From NCBI RefSeq assembly GCF_002777915.1, contig NZ_NJGE01000003.1, forward strand, positions 62,001 to 126,000: 64,000 nucleotides of DNA. Reading direction: 5' to 3'. Below, in pieces: positions 22,155 through 34,479 of this stretch (position 1 is the stretch's first letter; the number at the start of each line of letters is the position of its first letter). Position numbers and translations under genes: made by a program. Under the pieces are notes generated by a model. That model was not told the origin of the DNA, ran no database searches, and was given only the letters and a program-made list of their open reading frames with translations. The stretch is from Bartonella tribocorum. GTDB taxonomy: Bacteria > Pseudomonadota > Alphaproteobacteria > Rhizobiales > Rhizobiaceae.

Positions 22155-23132
22155 TCAATGAAATGGATTAAAAGGAGAGACACTTCGACCTTGCTCAAAT
22201 TGACCGATACGCTCTATTTCCCATTGTAAAAGGTGAGCTGAATGTGCAAAAACACGCGCACGCACTGTTTCGCCCAATGCTTCAAGATCATATCCTGTTG
22301 CTTGCCCTGTATTAATCATAAAATTACAGTGCATTTCACTCATTTGAGCACCCCCAATCCGTAAACCACGACACCCTGCTTCATCAATCACGCGCCATGC
22401 GGATGTATCTTTAGGATTTTTGAAAGTTGATCCCCCTGTCTTTTCGCGAATAGGTTGCACTGTTTCTCTGTGGAGGGCAACTTCATCCATAGCAGCACGA
22501 ATAGCATCTTTATTACTGGGTTCCCCTTCCAATAAAGCAGCCGTAAAAATAAAATCTTCAGGAATATCACAATGGCGATAGGAATACTGCATATCTTTCA
22601 AACTCAAGATATGACGTTGTCCTTTGCGATCCAGCGCATAGACCTCAACAACACGCGCAGCGGTTTCAACACCATTCGCACCCGCATTCATTTTGAGAGC
22701 CCCGCCAAGACCACCTGGAATACCATGATAAAAATGAAACCCTGCAATTTCCGCCTTTAACGCAGCAGCAGCTAAATGTTTATCTGCCGTACCAGCACCA
22801 ACTAAAAAGCCCTTTGGAGAAACTTGCTGCACTTGCCCAAAATTTTTTGGAGAGAGACGAATTACAACCCCAGGAACGCCCCCATCACGCACCAGAAGAT
22901 TAGAACCAATACCTACAATTGTTACAGGAACAGTTTCAGGCAAATTGTGAAGAAAGAGAGCCAAATCTTCTTCATCAACAGGTTGATAAAAAAGCTCTGC
23001 CAACCCGCCTGTGCGAAACCATGTCACCTTACGCATCTCAACATTAGGGGTAAGCTTACCTCTGACATTACCCAACAACGGTTGCAATTGCGCCAATAGC
23101 GCCTCACCATCAATATGCTGAAAATTTATCAT
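22155..23132 (-). CDS. murB: UDP-N-acetylenolpyruvoylglucosamine reductase
   Basis: A 325-residue FAD-dependent reductase, second step of UDP-MurNAc synthesis. Features: [41 protein letters not shown] (FAD binding), MNAGANGVE, the type [15 protein letters not shown] loop, [11 protein letters not shown] (catalytic Ser) and [14 protein letters not shown]. The frame stays open to 23252 inside murC, but the family N terminus begins at MINFQHIDG (23132). This gives a 23-base overlap with the murC end. Confidence 0.95.
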   Translation of the reverse strand: MINFQHIDGEALLAQLQPLLGNVRGKLTPNVEMRKVTWFRTGGLAELFYQPVDEEDLALFLHNLPETVPVTIVGIGSNLLVRDGGVPGVVIRLSPKNFGQVQQVSPKGFLVGAGTADKHLAAAALKAEIAGFHFYHGIPGGLGGALKMNAGANGVETAARVVEVYALDRKGQRHILSLKDMQYSYRHCDIPEDFIFTAALLEGEPSNKDAIRAAMDEVALHRETVQPIREKTGGSTFKNPKDTSAWRVIDEAGCRGLRIGGAQMSEMHCNFMINTGQATGYDLEALGETVRARVFAHSAHLLQWEIERIGQFEQGRSVSPFNPFH

Positions 23133-24540
23133 GACCATCAAGTCCCAATAACTGATGCGGCAACGCACAAGCCCATTGTGTGATATTTCCAGCACCAAGA
23201 AAAACAACATAATCCTCTGTCTGAGCAAACTTTGAGACAAGAGACACAACATCTTCCAGACTGTGTATCAAGCGCACATCACGATGACCAGCCATTTTAA
23301 TATGCTCTACCAATTCTTGTGAACCAAACCCTACGATAGGCTCTTCACCAGCCGCATAAACGGGGGTAATCAACACTGTATCTGCATCATTAAAACAAGC
23401 AGCAAAATCATCAAATAAATGATACAAACGCGAATAACGATGGGGTTGTGCAATAGCAATGATACGCCCCTTTGCACTCTCACGTGCCGCACGCAAAACA
23501 GCCTTTATTTCAACAGGATGATGTCCATAATCATCAAATATTTCAATGCCACGCCAACTTCCTGTTCGCGTAAAACGCCGTTTTACGCCACCAAATTCTG
23601 CTAAACCCTTCTTTATCAATTCATTTGAAATTCCAAGTTCATGCGCAATAGCTATTGCTGCTGTTGCATTGGCAACATTATGCTGTCCTGCCATGGGCAA
23701 AAGCAAATTTTTTAACTCAATCTTTCTTCCTGTCTTGCGTGAACGAATAAGAACATCAAAATACGTTTTTTGACCATCCATCGAAAGGTTAAGAAAACGA
23801 ACATCCGCTTGTGGATTTGCACCATAAGTAATCACCCAACGATCATCAATACGACCCGCCAATGACTGAACCTCTGGATGATCAAGACACAAAACAGCAA
23901 AACCATAAAAAGGAACATTTTCTACGAATTGCCGAAAAGCTGCGCGGACAGCATCAAAACTTCCATAATGATCCAAATGCTCAGCATCAATATTGGTAAT
24001 AACAGCAATATCAGCAGGCAGCTTTAAAAATGTACCATCGCTTTCATCGGCTTCAACAATCATCCAATCGCCCTCTCCTGTACGAGAATTCGTACCATAA
24101 GCATTAATAATACCGCCATTAATCACCACTGGATCAAAATGACCAGCATCAAGAAGCGCTGCGACCATTGATGTGGTCGTTGTTTTACCATGTGTACCAC
24201 CCACCGCAATTGCGCGCCGAAATCGCATCAGTTCCGCAAGCATTTCTGCACGTCTGACAAGTGGCAAATGTCTTTCTTTTGCAGCAATATACTCAGGATT
24301 TGTTTTTTTAACGGCAGTAGAAAAAACAACAACCTCTGCATTCCCTAAATTGTCAGCACAATGGCCTATATGAACATTAATTCCTTTTCTCCGCAAACGC
24401 TCAACATTTGCACTCTCAACTTGATCGGACCCTTGAACTTTATAGCCAAGATTATAAAAAACCTCTGCAATTCCACTCATGCCAATCCCACCGATTCCAA
24501 TAAAATGGATAACACCTATATCAAGTGGCATTTTCATCAA
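23110..24540 (-). CDS. murC: UDP-N-acetylmuramate--L-alanine ligase
   Basis: A 476-residue Mur ligase that adds L-Ala to UDP-MurNAc. It has the N-terminal Rossmann motif [17 protein letters not shown]-loop [18 protein letters not shown], the [12 protein letters not shown] segment specific to Mur[14 protein letters not shown], and the C-terminal domain with [15 protein letters not shown] and QPHRYSRL. The length is normal. The start overlaps the end of murG by 20 bases; the ATG 6 bases inside (MPLDIG) is an alternative. Confidence 0.96.
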   Translation of the reverse strand: MMKMPLDIGVIHFIGIGGIGMSGIAEVFYNLGYKVQGSDQVESANVERLRRKGINVHIGHCADNLGNAEVVVFSTAVKKTNPEYIAAKERHLPLVRRAEMLAELMRFRRAIAVGGTHGKTTTTSMVAALLDAGHFDPVVINGGIINAYGTNSRTGEGDWMIVEADESDGTFLKLPADIAVITNIDAEHLDHYGSFDAVRAAFRQFVENVPFYGFAVLCLDHPEVQSLAGRIDDRWVITYGANPQADVRFLNLSMDGQKTYFDVLIRSRKTGRKIELKNLLLPMAGQHNVANATAAIAIAHELGISNELIKKGLAEFGGVKRRFTRTGSWRGIEIFDDYGHHPVEIKAVLRAARESAKGRIIAIAQPHRYSRLYHLFDDFAACFNDADTVLITPVYAAGEEPIVGFGSQELVEHIKMAGHRDVRLIHSLEDVVSLVSKFAQTEDYVVFLGAGNITQWACALPHQLLGLDGHDKFSAY

Positions 24541-25657
24541 AAAGCTCCTCTTTTATATCTGATATTGATCGCCCCTCAATCAAAGCTTCAGCCATATCCG
24601 CAAGGCAACAAGTTGCATGAGGTTTTCCAACTTTTTTCGCAGCAAGCGCTTGTTTTTCCAACAAGTGCGGAACACAACAGGCTTGCGTTAAAAGAGCCGC
24701 AAGTTTTTGTGCACTTAAATCCTTTTCTGATATAATTTGCGCCGCCCCCACACGCGCAAGAAGGGCAGCATTAGCAGCCTGATCATGATCCAAAGCATGG
24801 GGATAAGGAATAAGAAAAGCAGGTCTACCAATCACCGCTATCTCACAAACCGATGAAGCACCAGCGCGCGACAAGATCAAATGGGCATATGCCATACGTT
24901 CAGCCATATCATCAAAGAAAGAAGCAACTTCAGCTTGCACACCCATATCACGATAAGTTTTAATCAACTCTCCAGCATCACCACGAACTTGCTGTACAAT
25001 TCGTAAGCGTCTACGGTTCTGATCATCGAGTAAAGCAATCGCTTCTGGAACAATGTGTGAAAAAAAAGAAGCCCCTTGGCTACCCCCAAAAATCAAAAAA
25101 TTAAATGGCTCTTCCCCCACAGAAGAATGATAAGGAATTTCAACCGCCTTCAACACAGCCTCACGCACAGGATTCCCCGTCAAAAGCGTTTTATGGGCAT
25201 AAGCACCATGTAGTGACAACAAACCACCAGCGATTGCACGCACAAAAATTGCCAACATCCGATTGGCACGTCCCATAACAGCATTTTGCTCATGAATAAA
25301 TGTTATACGTCGCATTAAGGCCGCAATAAAAAGAGGAGGAAAACTTGGATACCCCCCAAAACCACCAACCAGAACAGGACGTAATTTATAAAATAATGCC
25401 AACGATTGCCCCATACCCCTGAGCAAAGACCAAAACGTTTTTATCAAAGCAAAAGGATGGCGTCGTGTAAATGTTGCCGATGAAACGATATGTGTATGCT
25501 CTTCATCAAAGCTGCGTACAAAAGATCGTGCTCTTTCATCTGTTATCAAATGAACATCATATCCACGCTGCCTTAATTCAACAGCAAGTGCTTCAGCAGG
25601 AAAAAGATGTCCACCTGTCCCACCCGCCGCCAAAACAATAACTTTTTTATCATTCAT
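24521..25657 (-). CDS. murG: Lipid II-forming GlcNAc transferase
   Basis: A 378-residue peripheral inner-membrane GT28 glycosyltransferase that makes lipid II from lipid I. The N-terminal domain has [20 protein letters not shown] and [20 protein letters not shown]. The C-terminal donor domain has [40 protein letters not shown] and [17 protein letters not shown], all diagnostic. It overlaps ftsW by 8 bases, which fits coupled expression of the flippase-side and lipid II genes. Confidence 0.96.
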   Translation of the reverse strand: MNDKKVIVLAAGGTGGHLFPAEALAVELRQRGYDVHLITDERARSFVRSFDEEHTHIVSSATFTRRHPFALIKTFWSLLRGMGQSLALFYKLRPVLVGGFGGYPSFPPLFIAALMRRITFIHEQNAVMGRANRMLAIFVRAIAGGLLSLHGAYAHKTLLTGNPVREAVLKAVEIPYHSSVGEEPFNFLIFGGSQGASFFSHIVPEAIALLDDQNRRRLRIVQQVRGDAGELIKTYRDMGVQAEVASFFDDMAERMAYAHLILSRAGASSVCEIAVIGRPAFLIPYPHALDHDQAANAALLARVGAAQIISEKDLSAQKLAALLTQACCVPHLLEKQALAAKKVGKPHATCCLADMAEALIEGRSISDIKEELFDENAT

Positions 25658-26801
25658 AAGGCGTATCCAAAACAGAAGAAGAAAAAGCTGAAAGACGCGC
25701 TTCTGGCCAACGACGTGTTAAACTGAGTAAAATTCCCATTGAAAACGCAATTGCCACCATTGATGAACCACCATAAGAAATAAACGGCAATGTCATGCCT
25801 TTAGGAGGGATTAAGTGAAGATTTACGGCCATATTAATAGCTGATTGAAACCCAATCATCATGGCTATGCCCGTAATACCAAGACGTATAAAGGAATCAC
25901 GTGTATTCATAGCTATATACAATGAACGCATAACGATAAAGCCAAAAAGCATCATAATGAATAAACAAAGAATAATACCATATTCTTCAGCAGCAACAGA
26001 AAATACAAAATCTGTATGGCTATCAGGAATAATACGTTTTACTGTTCCTTCTCCCGGACCTTGCCCAAACCAACCACCATTCAAAATAGCCTCACGTCCG
26101 ACATCCACTTGAAAGGTATCTCCTTCCCCTGTCAAAAAACCATTGATACGATCGCGCACATGAGGCAGAAAAAGATAAGCTAAAACAATTCCTACAACGC
26201 CCAAAATGAGAAAGAAAAAAATAACCGTAAGCGGCACACCAGCAATAAAAAACAGCCCCCCCCATGTTGCACTTATTAAAATTGTTTGTCCAATATCAGG
26301 CTGTAAAACCAGAAGAACACAACAAATGGCATAAAGAAGAGTTGCCAACATGTAACCTGGAATTCCCCTCCTTCGTAACTGTTCTGAAAAAAGCCAAGCA
26401 GACATCACCACAAAAGCCGGCTTCATAAACTCTGAAGCTTGTACAGAAAAACCAAAGAGCAAAATCCACCGCCGTGCTCCCTTTAATTCAGGCCCCCAAA
26501 ATAAGGTTGCAACCATAAGAGCAAGCGTTACAATGAGCAAAAGAGCACATAAACGACGAATATTAGGAAGCGAAAAAAAAGAAATGGTAACCATCACAAA
26601 AAAGGCTGAAATGCTAAAAATGATATGCCAGCGAACAAAATAAAAACTATCAGCAATTCCGATTTTTTTTGCAATAGTGGGGCTAGCTGCAAAGGACAGC
26701 ATAATGCCAATCCCCATTAAAATTAAACAAGCTGCAAAGATAGAGCGATCAATCGTCCACCACCAATTCGCAATGGGGTCTCTATCTGCACGCGTAATCA
26801 T
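25650..26801 (-). CDS. ftsW: Septal peptidoglycan polymerase FtsW
   Basis: A 383-residue SEDS-family membrane protein with about ten hydrophobic segments. It polymerises septal glycan together with FtsI. Diagnostic stretches: GARRWILLFGFSVQASEFMKP, LLVLQPDIGQT, GGWFGQGPGEGTVKRIIPDS and LHLIPPKGMTLPFISYGGSS. The length is typical. It sits between murD and murG as in most dcw clusters, 146 bases after murD. Confidence 0.95.
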   Translation of the reverse strand: MITRADRDPIANWWWTIDRSIFAACLILMGIGIMLSFAASPTIAKKIGIADSFYFVRWHIIFSISAFFVMVTISFFSLPNIRRLCALLLIVTLALMVATLFWGPELKGARRWILLFGFSVQASEFMKPAFVVMSAWLFSEQLRRRGIPGYMLATLLYAICCVLLVLQPDIGQTILISATWGGLFFIAGVPLTVIFFFLILGVVGIVLAYLFLPHVRDRINGFLTGEGDTFQVDVGREAILNGGWFGQGPGEGTVKRIIPDSHTDFVFSVAAEEYGIILCLFIMMLFGFIVMRSLYIAMNTRDSFIRLGITGIAMMIGFQSAINMAVNLHLIPPKGMTLPFISYGGSSMVAIAFSMGILLSLTRRWPEARLSAFSSSVLDTPYE

Positions 26802-26947
26802 TTATATCCACCTTATCCGTTTTATAAATTGTCTCAAAGTGATAAGGTTCCCCAACCTGTTTAACAAACACTTTAAAAACTAAATTACACAAAAAAAGAT
26901 TCCGGAGTCTTAACGCGAAAATATTTTTTTATAATTGATGCTTCTTT

Positions 26948-28342
26948 TTATTGTAACTGCATCACCAAAGAGACAAATGCTTCGCCGCGCACCTCATAAT
27001 TTTTAAATTGATCATAACTTGCACAAGCAGGTGACAAAAGAACCACCACCTCCTTTGCCTTGCAATGCATAGCATCAATGGTCGCTTCACGCACCGCATT
27101 CTCCAAAGTTAAACTCATTGAAAAAGGAAAAGCAGAACCAATAATGCGTGCAAATTCTTCCGCGGCACTCCCTATTAAATAGGCTTTACGAATTTTAGGA
27201 AAAAATTCTCTAAGAGACTCAATTCCTCCCTTTTTTGCTTGTCCTCCAACAATCCAAAAAATATCATTAAAGGCGCAAAGTGCAGGCGCTGTTGCATCTG
27301 CATTCGTCGCCTTGCTATCATTGATAAACAACACTGCTCCCATTTTACGGACCTGCTGCATACGGTGGGGCAATCCTTTATAGCTTGCCAAATGCTTGTT
27401 TAGAGAGGGATCGGTTATTTTTAAAGCCTGTAACGTTGCCAAGGACATAAGCGCATTTTGCGCATTATGACCTCCACGCAAAGCAGCCATGGAAGCAAGA
27501 TCTGCAAGCATATGTCGCTGTCCTTGACGAACAGAAAAGAGCTTGGTCCCCTCTGCATAAAAACCATTTTCCACAAAATGATCTTTGGAAATTGCCTCAA
27601 TTTTATGCCCCTCGTGAAGCAATTGTTGATACAAAATCTCACAAGCTGCATCATCAACTGAAATAAAAGCCTGAGAAGCCTGAGCAACCAGCTGCTTTTT
27701 GGTTTGCACATAACGGGCAAAACTCCCATGGCGATCAATATGATCAGGGGTCAAATTCAATAAAAGTCCAATGGTTGGCTGAAGAGAGGGAGTAAGATCA
27801 ATTTGAAACGACGAACATTCAATGACATAAATACGTTTTTTAACAAAGGGCTTAAGCGTCAGTATCGCCTGTCCAATATTTCCCCCCATCTGCACATCAT
27901 AGCCCATTTTTTCCAACAAATGGGTAAGCAAAGCCGTTGTTGTCGACTTTCCATTCGTCCCTGTAATCGCAATGAAAGGAACATCCTCATCACAAAAACC
28001 AGAATGCTGTAAAAAATGATGGCGCGCACGAACAAATAATTCAATATCACCGATAATCTCTATATTTTTTTCTCGCGCTTTTTCAACAACCCAATGGGGT
28101 TGAGGATAATTTAAAGGAACTCCAGGTGCGAGAATCAGAGCAACAAATTCTGACCAATCCTCATCATGAAGATCTCTTGTTGGAATATTTTTCTCAAAAG
28201 CTGCTTGCACGCTTGCAGAATTATCATCCCACGCCACCACTTGCGCACCGCCACACATCAATGCTTGTGCCGTTGCTAATCCAGACGTTCCTAATCCAAA
28301 CAGAGCAACTTTTTGACCTTTATAACACGCAACAGAAATCAA
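26948..28342 (-). CDS. murD: UDP-N-acetylmuramoylalanine--D-glutamate ligase
   Basis: A Mur ligase that adds D-Glu. Motifs: [38 protein letters not shown] (P-loop), [32 protein letters not shown] and [19 protein letters not shown]. The frame is open from an ATG at 28390 (480 residues, overlapping mraY). The family N terminus corresponds to [15 protein letters not shown], which points to a TTG start at 28342, 4 bases after the mraY stop and just after GGTGAG (464 residues). The start is therefore uncertain; the identity is not. Confidence 0.93.
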   Translation of the reverse strand: MISVACYKGQKVALFGLGTSGLATAQALMCGGAQVVAWDDNSASVQAAFEKNIPTRDLHDEDWSEFVALILAPGVPLNYPQPHWVVEKAREKNIEIIGDIELFVRARHHFLQHSGFCDEDVPFIAITGTNGKSTTTALLTHLLEKMGYDVQMGGNIGQAILTLKPFVKKRIYVIECSSFQIDLTPSLQPTIGLLLNLTPDHIDRHGSFARYVQTKKQLVAQASQAFISVDDAACEILYQQLLHEGHKIEAISKDHFVENGFYAEGTKLFSVRQGQRHMLADLASMAALRGGHNAQNALMSLATLQALKITDPSLNKHLASYKGLPHRMQQVRKMGAVLFINDSKATNADATAPALCAFNDIFWIVGGQAKKGGIESLREFFPKIRKAYLIGSAAEEFARIIGSAFPFSMSLTLENAVREATIDAMHCKAKEVVVLLSPACASYDQFKNYEVRGEAFVSLVMQLQ

Positions 28343-28346
28343 AATC

Positions 28347-29417
28347 TCACCGCAATTTAAGTGTTGAAAGACCAATGAGAGCAAGAACAATTGAAATAAT
28401 CCAGAAGCGTATCACCACTTGGCTTTCAGTCCAGCCTTTTTTCTCAAAATGATGATGGATTGGTGCCATAAGAAACACGCGTTTCCTCGTCAATTTGAAA
28501 TAACCAACCTGAATAACGACCGAAAAAGCTTCCACAACAAAAAGCCCACCAATAAGAACCAAAACGATTTCATGCTTCGTAGAAACCGCAACAGTCCCCA
28601 ATAATCCTCCAAGAGCCAACGAGCCAGTATCCCCCATAAAAATAGCAGCCGGTGGTGCATTAAACCATAAAAAGCCAAGCCCTGCCCCAACCACAGCCCC
28701 CAATAAAACAGCCAGTTCACCTGTTCCCGATACATAGTGTATCTGGAGATAATCAGCAAAATTCATATTACCACACAGATAAGCAATCAGAGCAAAAGAT
28801 AAGGCTGCAACCATCACAGGAACAATAGCAAGCCCATCAAGTCCATCCGTCAAATTAACCGCATTCCCCGTTGCGACAATAACAAAAGCAGAAAAAGGAA
28901 TGAAAAACCAACCCAAATGGATAAGATAATCTTTCAAAAAAGGCAAAGCGAATCCAGATGAGCCAACCTGCAGAATGACAAAAGCAGCAATTGCTGCAAC
29001 AAAAAACTCCAAGCTTAACCGTGCTTTCCCAGAAAATCCTTTGTCTGTTTGTTTTGTGACCTTAAGATAATCGTCATAAAATCCAATAGCCCCAAAAGAA
29101 AGCATCACTAAGAGCGATACCCAAAAATAAATATTGGATAAATTACACCACAAAAATGCCGATACAACAATGCCGGTTAAAATCATCAATCCACCCATTG
29201 TAGGTGTTCCAGCCTTTTTAAAATGTGTCTGAGGACCATCGGCACGAATCGGTTGCCCTTTGCCCTGACGCAATTTAAGAGAAGCAATGATGCTAGGTCC
29301 AAACAAAAAAACAATGAGCCCCGAGGTCAGCATCGCTGCTATCGTGCGAAAAGTAATGTAGCGGAAAACATTCACACCTGGAAGCCAATCACTAAACGAA
29401 GAAAAAAACAGCATCAT
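28347..29417 (-). CDS. mraY: Phospho-N-acetylmuramoyl-pentapeptide transferase
   Basis: A 356-residue polytopic enzyme that makes lipid I on undecaprenyl phosphate. Motifs: [33 protein letters not shown] (catalytic Asp pair), [18 protein letters not shown] and [23 protein letters not shown] (His cluster), all diagnostic. The length is normal. It begins 25 bases after murF and is followed almost directly by murD. MLFFSS at 29414 is an equivalent start. Confidence 0.96.
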   Translation of the reverse strand: MMLFFSSFSDWLPGVNVFRYITFRTIAAMLTSGLIVFLFGPSIIASLKLRQGKGQPIRADGPQTHFKKAGTPTMGGLMILTGIVVSAFLWCNLSNIYFWVSLLVMLSFGAIGFYDDYLKVTKQTDKGFSGKARLSLEFFVAAIAAFVILQVGSSGFALPFLKDYLIHLGWFFIPFSAFVIVATGNAVNLTDGLDGLAIVPVMVAALSFALIAYLCGNMNFADYLQIHYVSGTGELAVLLGAVVGAGLGFLWFNAPPAAIFMGDTGSLALGGLLGTVAVSTKHEIVLVLIGGLFVVEAFSVVIQVGYFKLTRKRVFLMAPIHHHFEKKGWTESQVVIRFWIISIVLALIGLSTLKLR

Positions 29418-29442
29418 GGGACAAAAAACCTCTAAAAACTAG

Positions 29443-30861
29443 TCAAGAAACCGCTTTATAGTGATCCAGCAATGCAGTCACAATATTTGATGAACAAAGG
29501 CTATTGGATGATTTAATCATAAGCAGATCCCCAGGAGAAATTTCTACCAAAAGAAGCGGTAAAATTTTCTCTATATTTTCAGCATAATGAACCTTAACAT
29601 CAGAAGATAAATCATCGACTAAAGATTTCATCATCTCACCAAATAAAAAAACGGGATTAGCACCAGAAAGGCGGATTGGCTTTATTAAATCACGATGAAG
29701 CTTTTCGCTATACTCCCCTAACTCTAACATATCCCCTAAAACAGCAATTCGCCGCCCTTTCTCTCCTACTGGTCCTGTAGCAAGAAGTTCAAGAGCAGCA
29801 CGCATAGAAGCAGGATTAGCATTATAACTTTCATCAATGAGATAAAATTCACCTCCATTTGGTAAAGACAATCGATAACGAACACCCCGCCCCTTTTGAG
29901 AAGAAAAATGGCTCAAAGAAAGAAAAACAGGCTCTAGCTCAACCCCCATAGCATCACAAGCCGCAATAACCCCTAAACTATTTTGCACAATATGGCGCCC
30001 CGGAGCTCCAATTTGGACCTCCCTATCCCCTCCTCTAATACGCACCATCATAGAAGAACGATCGGTTAAAAGATGTATATCCTGCGCCTGATAATCAGCA
30101 TTTGCACTTTCACCAAAGCTTAAAATCTTTTTCACACCGCATTGCTTTGCTTTTTCAACGAGACAAGAAAAAAAAGCACTATCCGCATTTAAAATAGCAA
30201 TACCTTCCTCATCCAATCCTTCAAAAATTTCAGCTTTTGCCTCTGCTATTTCTTCAAGATCTTTGAAAAAACCCATATGTCCTGCACAAATATGCGTAAT
30301 GAGAGCAACATGCGGACAAACGAGTTTAACAAGAGGGCGAATTTCATCTTTATGATTCATGCCAATTTCAAAGATACCATAATCACTCTCCATCGGCATC
30401 CGCGCTAAAGTAAGCGGAACCCCCCAGCAATTGTTTAAAGAAGCGAGATTCGCATGAACGTTCCCAGCCATTGCAAGGACTTGTTTCAAAGCTTCTTTTG
30501 TCGTTGTTTTTCCCACTGATCCTGTTATCGCTATAATTTTAGCTCTTGAACGTTTGCGTGCAGCTTTCCCAAGTTTTTCTAATGCTTGCAAAACATCCGG
30601 AACAACGATCAATGGAGCCGATATCTTTTCCATATCCCTCAAACGATGTTCTGCCACAATAAGAACACCTGCACCTCGTGCATAAGCTTGCAGAGCAAAA
30701 TCATGACCATCAAGATGATGCCCCTTAATGCAGAAAAAAATATCACCTTCTACAAGAGTACGGCTATCAATGGAAACCCCAGAAAAAGTTTCTGGCACGT
30801 TTCCAATAGCAATACCATCAACGGCCGCAATAAGTGCTTGTTTATCCCATAAAGCTGTCAT
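29443..30861 (-). CDS. murF: UDP-MurNAc-tripeptide--D-Ala-D-Ala ligase
   Basis: A 472-residue Mur ligase that adds D-Ala-D-Ala to complete the pentapeptide. The N-terminal domain has [20 protein letters not shown] and [18 protein letters not shown]. The central P-loop is [18 protein letters not shown], with [14 protein letters not shown] and [21 protein letters not shown]. The C-terminal part has [15 protein letters not shown] and VLGDMLELG. Its start overlaps the murE stop by 4 bases. Confidence 0.95.
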   Translation of the reverse strand: MTALWDKQALIAAVDGIAIGNVPETFSGVSIDSRTLVEGDIFFCIKGHHLDGHDFALQAYARGAGVLIVAEHRLRDMEKISAPLIVVPDVLQALEKLGKAARKRSRAKIIAITGSVGKTTTKEALKQVLAMAGNVHANLASLNNCWGVPLTLARMPMESDYGIFEIGMNHKDEIRPLVKLVCPHVALITHICAGHMGFFKDLEEIAEAKAEIFEGLDEEGIAILNADSAFFSCLVEKAKQCGVKKILSFGESANADYQAQDIHLLTDRSSMMVRIRGGDREVQIGAPGRHIVQNSLGVIAACDAMGVELEPVFLSLSHFSSQKGRGVRYRLSLPNGGEFYLIDESYNANPASMRAALELLATGPVGEKGRRIAVLGDMLELGEYSEKLHRDLIKPIRLSGANPVFLFGEMMKSLVDDLSSDVKVHYAENIEKILPLLLVEISPGDLLMIKSSNSLCSSNIVTALLDHYKAVS

Positions 30862-32309
30862 CTCCTCCGATCCTCTAAAGCTTCTATCGCTTTCAAACGA
30901 TCTGAAAAAGGATAAGCTGTCTGCCCTATAATTTGGCCATCTTCATGACCTTTTCCAGCAATAATGAGTGTATCACCAGCTTTCAAAAGCCCCACCGCAT
31001 AAGAAATAGCTTCGCCACGATCTGCTATCTCTATTGCTGTTGGCACCGCCTGTAAAATATCCTTGCGTATTTTTTCTGGTATTTCTGTGCGAGGATTATC
31101 GTCCGTTACAATAACAATATCCGCTTTATCGGCTGCAATTTTTCCCATTAAAGCTCTTTTTCCTTGATCTCGATCCCCCCCACAACCAAAAACGACAACC
31201 AAACGCCCTTGCGTAAAGGGACGAACAGAAAGTAAAACCTGTTCCAAAGCTTCTGGTTTATGTGCATAATCAATATAAACAGGCGCATTATTGTCTGTCT
31301 TTCCAACAAGCTCTAACCGACCAGGAGCCCCCTGCAAAGTTTCAAGCGCAGAAAAAACCTTATCAGGAGAAAGACCTGTTGCAATGGCTAATCCTGCAGC
31401 CACAAGTGCATTGGTCACCTGAAAATCTCCAGCTAAAGGCAAATCAAATGTATAAATCTTGTTTTCCACACGACACTCAATACACTGTTTTGAACGTTGA
31501 TGTTCAACACGATTAATTGTAATAAATTGCCCCTTACGTCCAATTGTCAAGACACGGCGGCGCGCTTGTGTAACTGCATCAATAACCTTTTGTGAATAGA
31601 CATCATCAGCAAAAATCAAAGCAGGCGCAGATACAGGCAACAATGTATCAAACAACTTCATTTTAGCCCGCAAATAATCCTCTACGCACCTGTGATAATC
31701 CATATGATCTCGCCCTAAATTGGTAAAAGCCCCAGCCGTTAAACGGACTCCATCAAGTCGTCCTTGATCAAGACCATGTGAAGAAGCTTCAAGAGCTGCA
31801 TGGGTCACACCTTCATGAGAAATTTCACAAAGAAGACGATGTAAAACAACTGGATCAGGTGTTGTGAGAGAACCATAATCATTCCGTTTAGGAGAAACAA
31901 CACCAACTGTTCCTATACTCGCAGCACACAATCCAACATGAGTCCAAATTTGCCGAATAAAAGAGACAACAGATGTTTTTCCGCTTGTACCCGTCACAGC
32001 AACGACCGTTTCAGGCTGAGAACCATAAAAGCGGGCAGCTGCCAACGCGAGACTATGACGAACATTCAAAACACGCAAAATTGGAACGGATAAATCCTCA
32101 AGAACAGCCTGACAATCAGTAACGATTGCACATGCTCCACGCTTTATCGCATCATTGATATAGTGTCTTCCATCCCCTTGTTTTCCTTGAACAGCGACAA
32201 AAACATAGCCCGGTAAAACTTGTCGAGAATCTGCACTGATTCCTGTTATTTCCATTGAAGAAAGTTTCTGATCTTCAAGACATTCTGTAAAAACTGTTCC
32301 AAACAACAT
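30858..32309 (-). CDS. murE: UDP-MurNAc-L-Ala-D-Glu--meso-diaminopimelate ligase
   Basis: A 483-residue Mur ligase that adds the third residue of the stem peptide. P-loop: [19 protein letters not shown]. Other marks: [26 protein letters not shown] and [16 protein letters not shown]. The substrate motif VTDDNPRTE (DNPR) is the meso-diaminopimelate form, as opposed to the lysine form. The gene lies 23 bases after ftsI and is coupled to murF. Confidence 0.96.
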   Translation of the reverse strand: MLFGTVFTECLEDQKLSSMEITGISADSRQVLPGYVFVAVQGKQGDGRHYINDAIKRGACAIVTDCQAVLEDLSVPILRVLNVRHSLALAAARFYGSQPETVVAVTGTSGKTSVVSFIRQIWTHVGLCAASIGTVGVVSPKRNDYGSLTTPDPVVLHRLLCEISHEGVTHAALEASSHGLDQGRLDGVRLTAGAFTNLGRDHMDYHRCVEDYLRAKMKLFDTLLPVSAPALIFADDVYSQKVIDAVTQARRRVLTIGRKGQFITINRVEHQRSKQCIECRVENKIYTFDLPLAGDFQVTNALVAAGLAIATGLSPDKVFSALETLQGAPGRLELVGKTDNNAPVYIDYAHKPEALEQVLLSVRPFTQGRLVVVFGCGGDRDQGKRALMGKIAADKADIVIVTDDNPRTEIPEKIRKDILQAVPTAIEIADRGEAISYAVGLLKAGDTLIIAGKGHEDGQIIGQTAYPFSDRLKAIEALEDRRR

Positions 32310-32332
32310 AACGACACACCTTTATATTCATT

Positions 32333-34075
32333 TTACCGTTGTTTAACGAAACTTGAATGGCTCTTTTTACCTAAAAGAGGTTCATATTCTTTTTTAAAAT
32401 CGGGCTTTACACCAAGAAGACTCGCTGAGCGACGAACAATATTAGCAAGCATTGGCCCCGCATTCATCCCTGCTGTTGCGGAATTTTTCCCCTCCTCTGG
32501 CTTAGGTTCATCAATAATTGTTAAAACAACATAAGCAGGATCATCAATCGGAAAAGCCGCCAGAAAACTATTGAAATTTTTTGTTTTAGAATATTTTCCG
32601 TTTTCAACTTTCTCAGCTGTTCCTGTCTTTCCGCCCACCCGATAGCCTTCTACTGTTGCATTACGTCCAGAACCAATATCACTATTTAGTTGATAAAGGT
32701 AACGCATATTCTGACTTGTTTTGGCCTGCAAAACCTGTTTTGCATGGTGCAAAGTTTGTTCTTTCGTCCGTTTTAAAAATGTCGGCTCAATCAACCAACC
32801 ACCATTCATTAAAGCAGCAGCCCCAACAGCCGTTTGCAAGGGTGTTGTTGCCATACCATGCCCAAAAGAAATTGTCATAGAATGGATATCCTTCCAATGA
32901 TGTGGCACAATAGGATGAGCAACTTCAGGCAACTCTGTTGTGAGACGATCCAAAAGTCCTAATTTTTGCAAAAAACCACGATGTTTATCAATCCCTATCG
33001 CTAATGCCTCTTTAGCAGAACCAATGTTGGAAGAATAAATAAAAACCTCCCATAACGTTAAGGGACGATTTTTTCCATGAAAATCATGAATTGTATAGCC
33101 ACTACTTGCTTTTATGGGCGTTGAGGCATCAATAATACTGTTTAAATGAAAAATACCAGAATCAAGAGCCATAGCTGTCGTAAAACTTTTAATGATTGAT
33201 CCCATTTCAAAAGTTCCAGCCGTCATCCGATTAAGACGATCACTTTTTAAAGCTTCAGTAGGATTTCCAGGATCAAAATCTGGGAGTGATGCCAAAGCCA
33301 AAACTTCCCCCGTATGTATATTTAAAATAACAGCGCCTGCTGCAATTGCCTTATAACGTTTCATAGCCTGAATAAGTTCATCATGAACGATTGCCTGAAC
33401 ACGCACATCAATCGAAAGCTGAACTTGTTTTAATGATTCTTCCACAGCAAGACCAGCAGCACGCAGAGCACTCAACCCCGTATCATCGATATATTTTTCC
33501 ATACCCGCAATGCCCTGATTATCCACATTGACCATGCCCAGAATATGGGAAGTTATAGGTCCATCGGGATAAAAACGACGAATTTCAGTCCGAAAACCGA
33601 TTCCTGGAATACCAAGCGCCATAATTTGCGTCTTCTGCATGGGTGTTAACCCACGCTGTATCCAAGAAAAACCGGTTTTTCTTTTTAAACGCTTATAAGT
33701 TTCCTGCCAATTCAGATCAGGCAAAACTGTTGAGAGCAATTCAATTGTTTCATCCGCATCAATAATACGTCGTGGCTCAGCAAAAAGTGAATAGGTTTTA
33801 ATATCTGTTGCTAATAAACGACCATTACGATCAACAATATCAGGCCGTGCCATCAATTGAAGAGTACTTGGTCCTTTAGCTTCTTCAATCTGTCCACCCT
33901 CCAACCCATAAGAAATAAGGCAAGCACCCATAATGGCGTATAAAATTAAAAAGCAGAACAATGAAAAAAGCAGCCGTGGACGACTAGAATAGGAACGACG
34001 AACAGAAACATTATAATTATTCAGCGAACTCTTTAAGCGCTTTTTTTTCTGTGATAATAAAAAGAGCGATTTCAT
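32333..34075 (-). CDS. ftsI: Septal transpeptidase FtsI (PBP3)
   Basis: A 580-residue class B penicillin-binding protein that cross-links septal peptidoglycan. One transmembrane segment (about 34-56, LLFSLFCFLILYAIMGACLI) follows a basic cytosolic tail. The pedestal domain begins at ARPDIVDRNGRLLATDI. The transpeptidase motifs are complete: SxxK at S293-K296 (GSIIKSF), SxN at S348-N350 (YSSNIG) and KTG at K483-G485 (GGKTGTAEK). Its start overlaps ftsL by 4 bases. Confidence 0.95.
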   Translation of the reverse strand: MKSLFLLSQKKKRLKSSLNNYNVSVRRSYSSRPRLLFSLFCFLILYAIMGACLISYGLEGGQIEEAKGPSTLQLMARPDIVDRNGRLLATDIKTYSLFAEPRRIIDADETIELLSTVLPDLNWQETYKRLKRKTGFSWIQRGLTPMQKTQIMALGIPGIGFRTEIRRFYPDGPITSHILGMVNVDNQGIAGMEKYIDDTGLSALRAAGLAVEESLKQVQLSIDVRVQAIVHDELIQAMKRYKAIAAGAVILNIHTGEVLALASLPDFDPGNPTEALKSDRLNRMTAGTFEMGSIIKSFTTAMALDSGIFHLNSIIDASTPIKASSGYTIHDFHGKNRPLTLWEVFIYSSNIGSAKEALAIGIDKHRGFLQKLGLLDRLTTELPEVAHPIVPHHWKDIHSMTISFGHGMATTPLQTAVGAAALMNGGWLIEPTFLKRTKEQTLHHAKQVLQAKTSQNMRYLYQLNSDIGSGRNATVEGYRVGGKTGTAEKVENGKYSKTKNFNSFLAAFPIDDPAYVVLTIIDEPKPEEGKNSATAGMNAGPMLANIVRRSASLLGVKPDFKKEYEPLLGKKSHSSFVKQR

Positions 34076-34479
34076 TGCTGTACGCCTTTTTGAACAACGC
34101 GCTTAACTTGAAAAGCCCGATTATGTGCCCCAATATCCTGATTATCTTCCAAGATATTTTGTTTAATCACCTCTTCAATTGGATCGTATTCCCGTACTGG
34201 AATATCTTTAAACTCCACGATCTGACGCGGCTGTATAACTTCTAACTCAAGTTCTTTTTGATAACGTTTCGCGAGTTTTTGCATGCGTGAAGGCTTTATC
34301 ATGACAGCCCACTCAGCATGAAGCAAACTCACCGTATTTTTTGCTGCAGCAATTTCATGCTCAAGATGACGAACCTCGCTCATTCGTTTTTGAACATCAT
34401 ATTTTACTTTATAAGTAAGCCCCGCCATACAAATCATAATCATCACTAAAATCATATCAAATGTACGGAAAACTGTCAT
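34072..34479 (-). CDS. ftsL: Cell division protein FtsL
   Basis: A 135-residue bitopic protein. One transmembrane segment at the N terminus (about 8-25, [18 protein letters not shown]) is followed by a leucine-zipper-like coiled coil (about 30-65, [19 protein letters not shown]). The sequence itself is weakly conserved, as is usual for FtsL. The call rests on this topology and on the position between rsmH and ftsI, with 4-base overlaps on both sides. The last 40 residues are charged and not obviously structured. Confidence 0.88.
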   Translation of the reverse strand: MTVFRTFDMILVMIMICMAGLTYKVKYDVQKRMSEVRHLEHEIAAAKNTVSLLHAEWAVMIKPSRMQKLAKRYQKELELEVIQPRQIVEFKDIPVREYDPIEEVIKQNILEDNQDIGAHNRAFQVKRVVQKGVQQ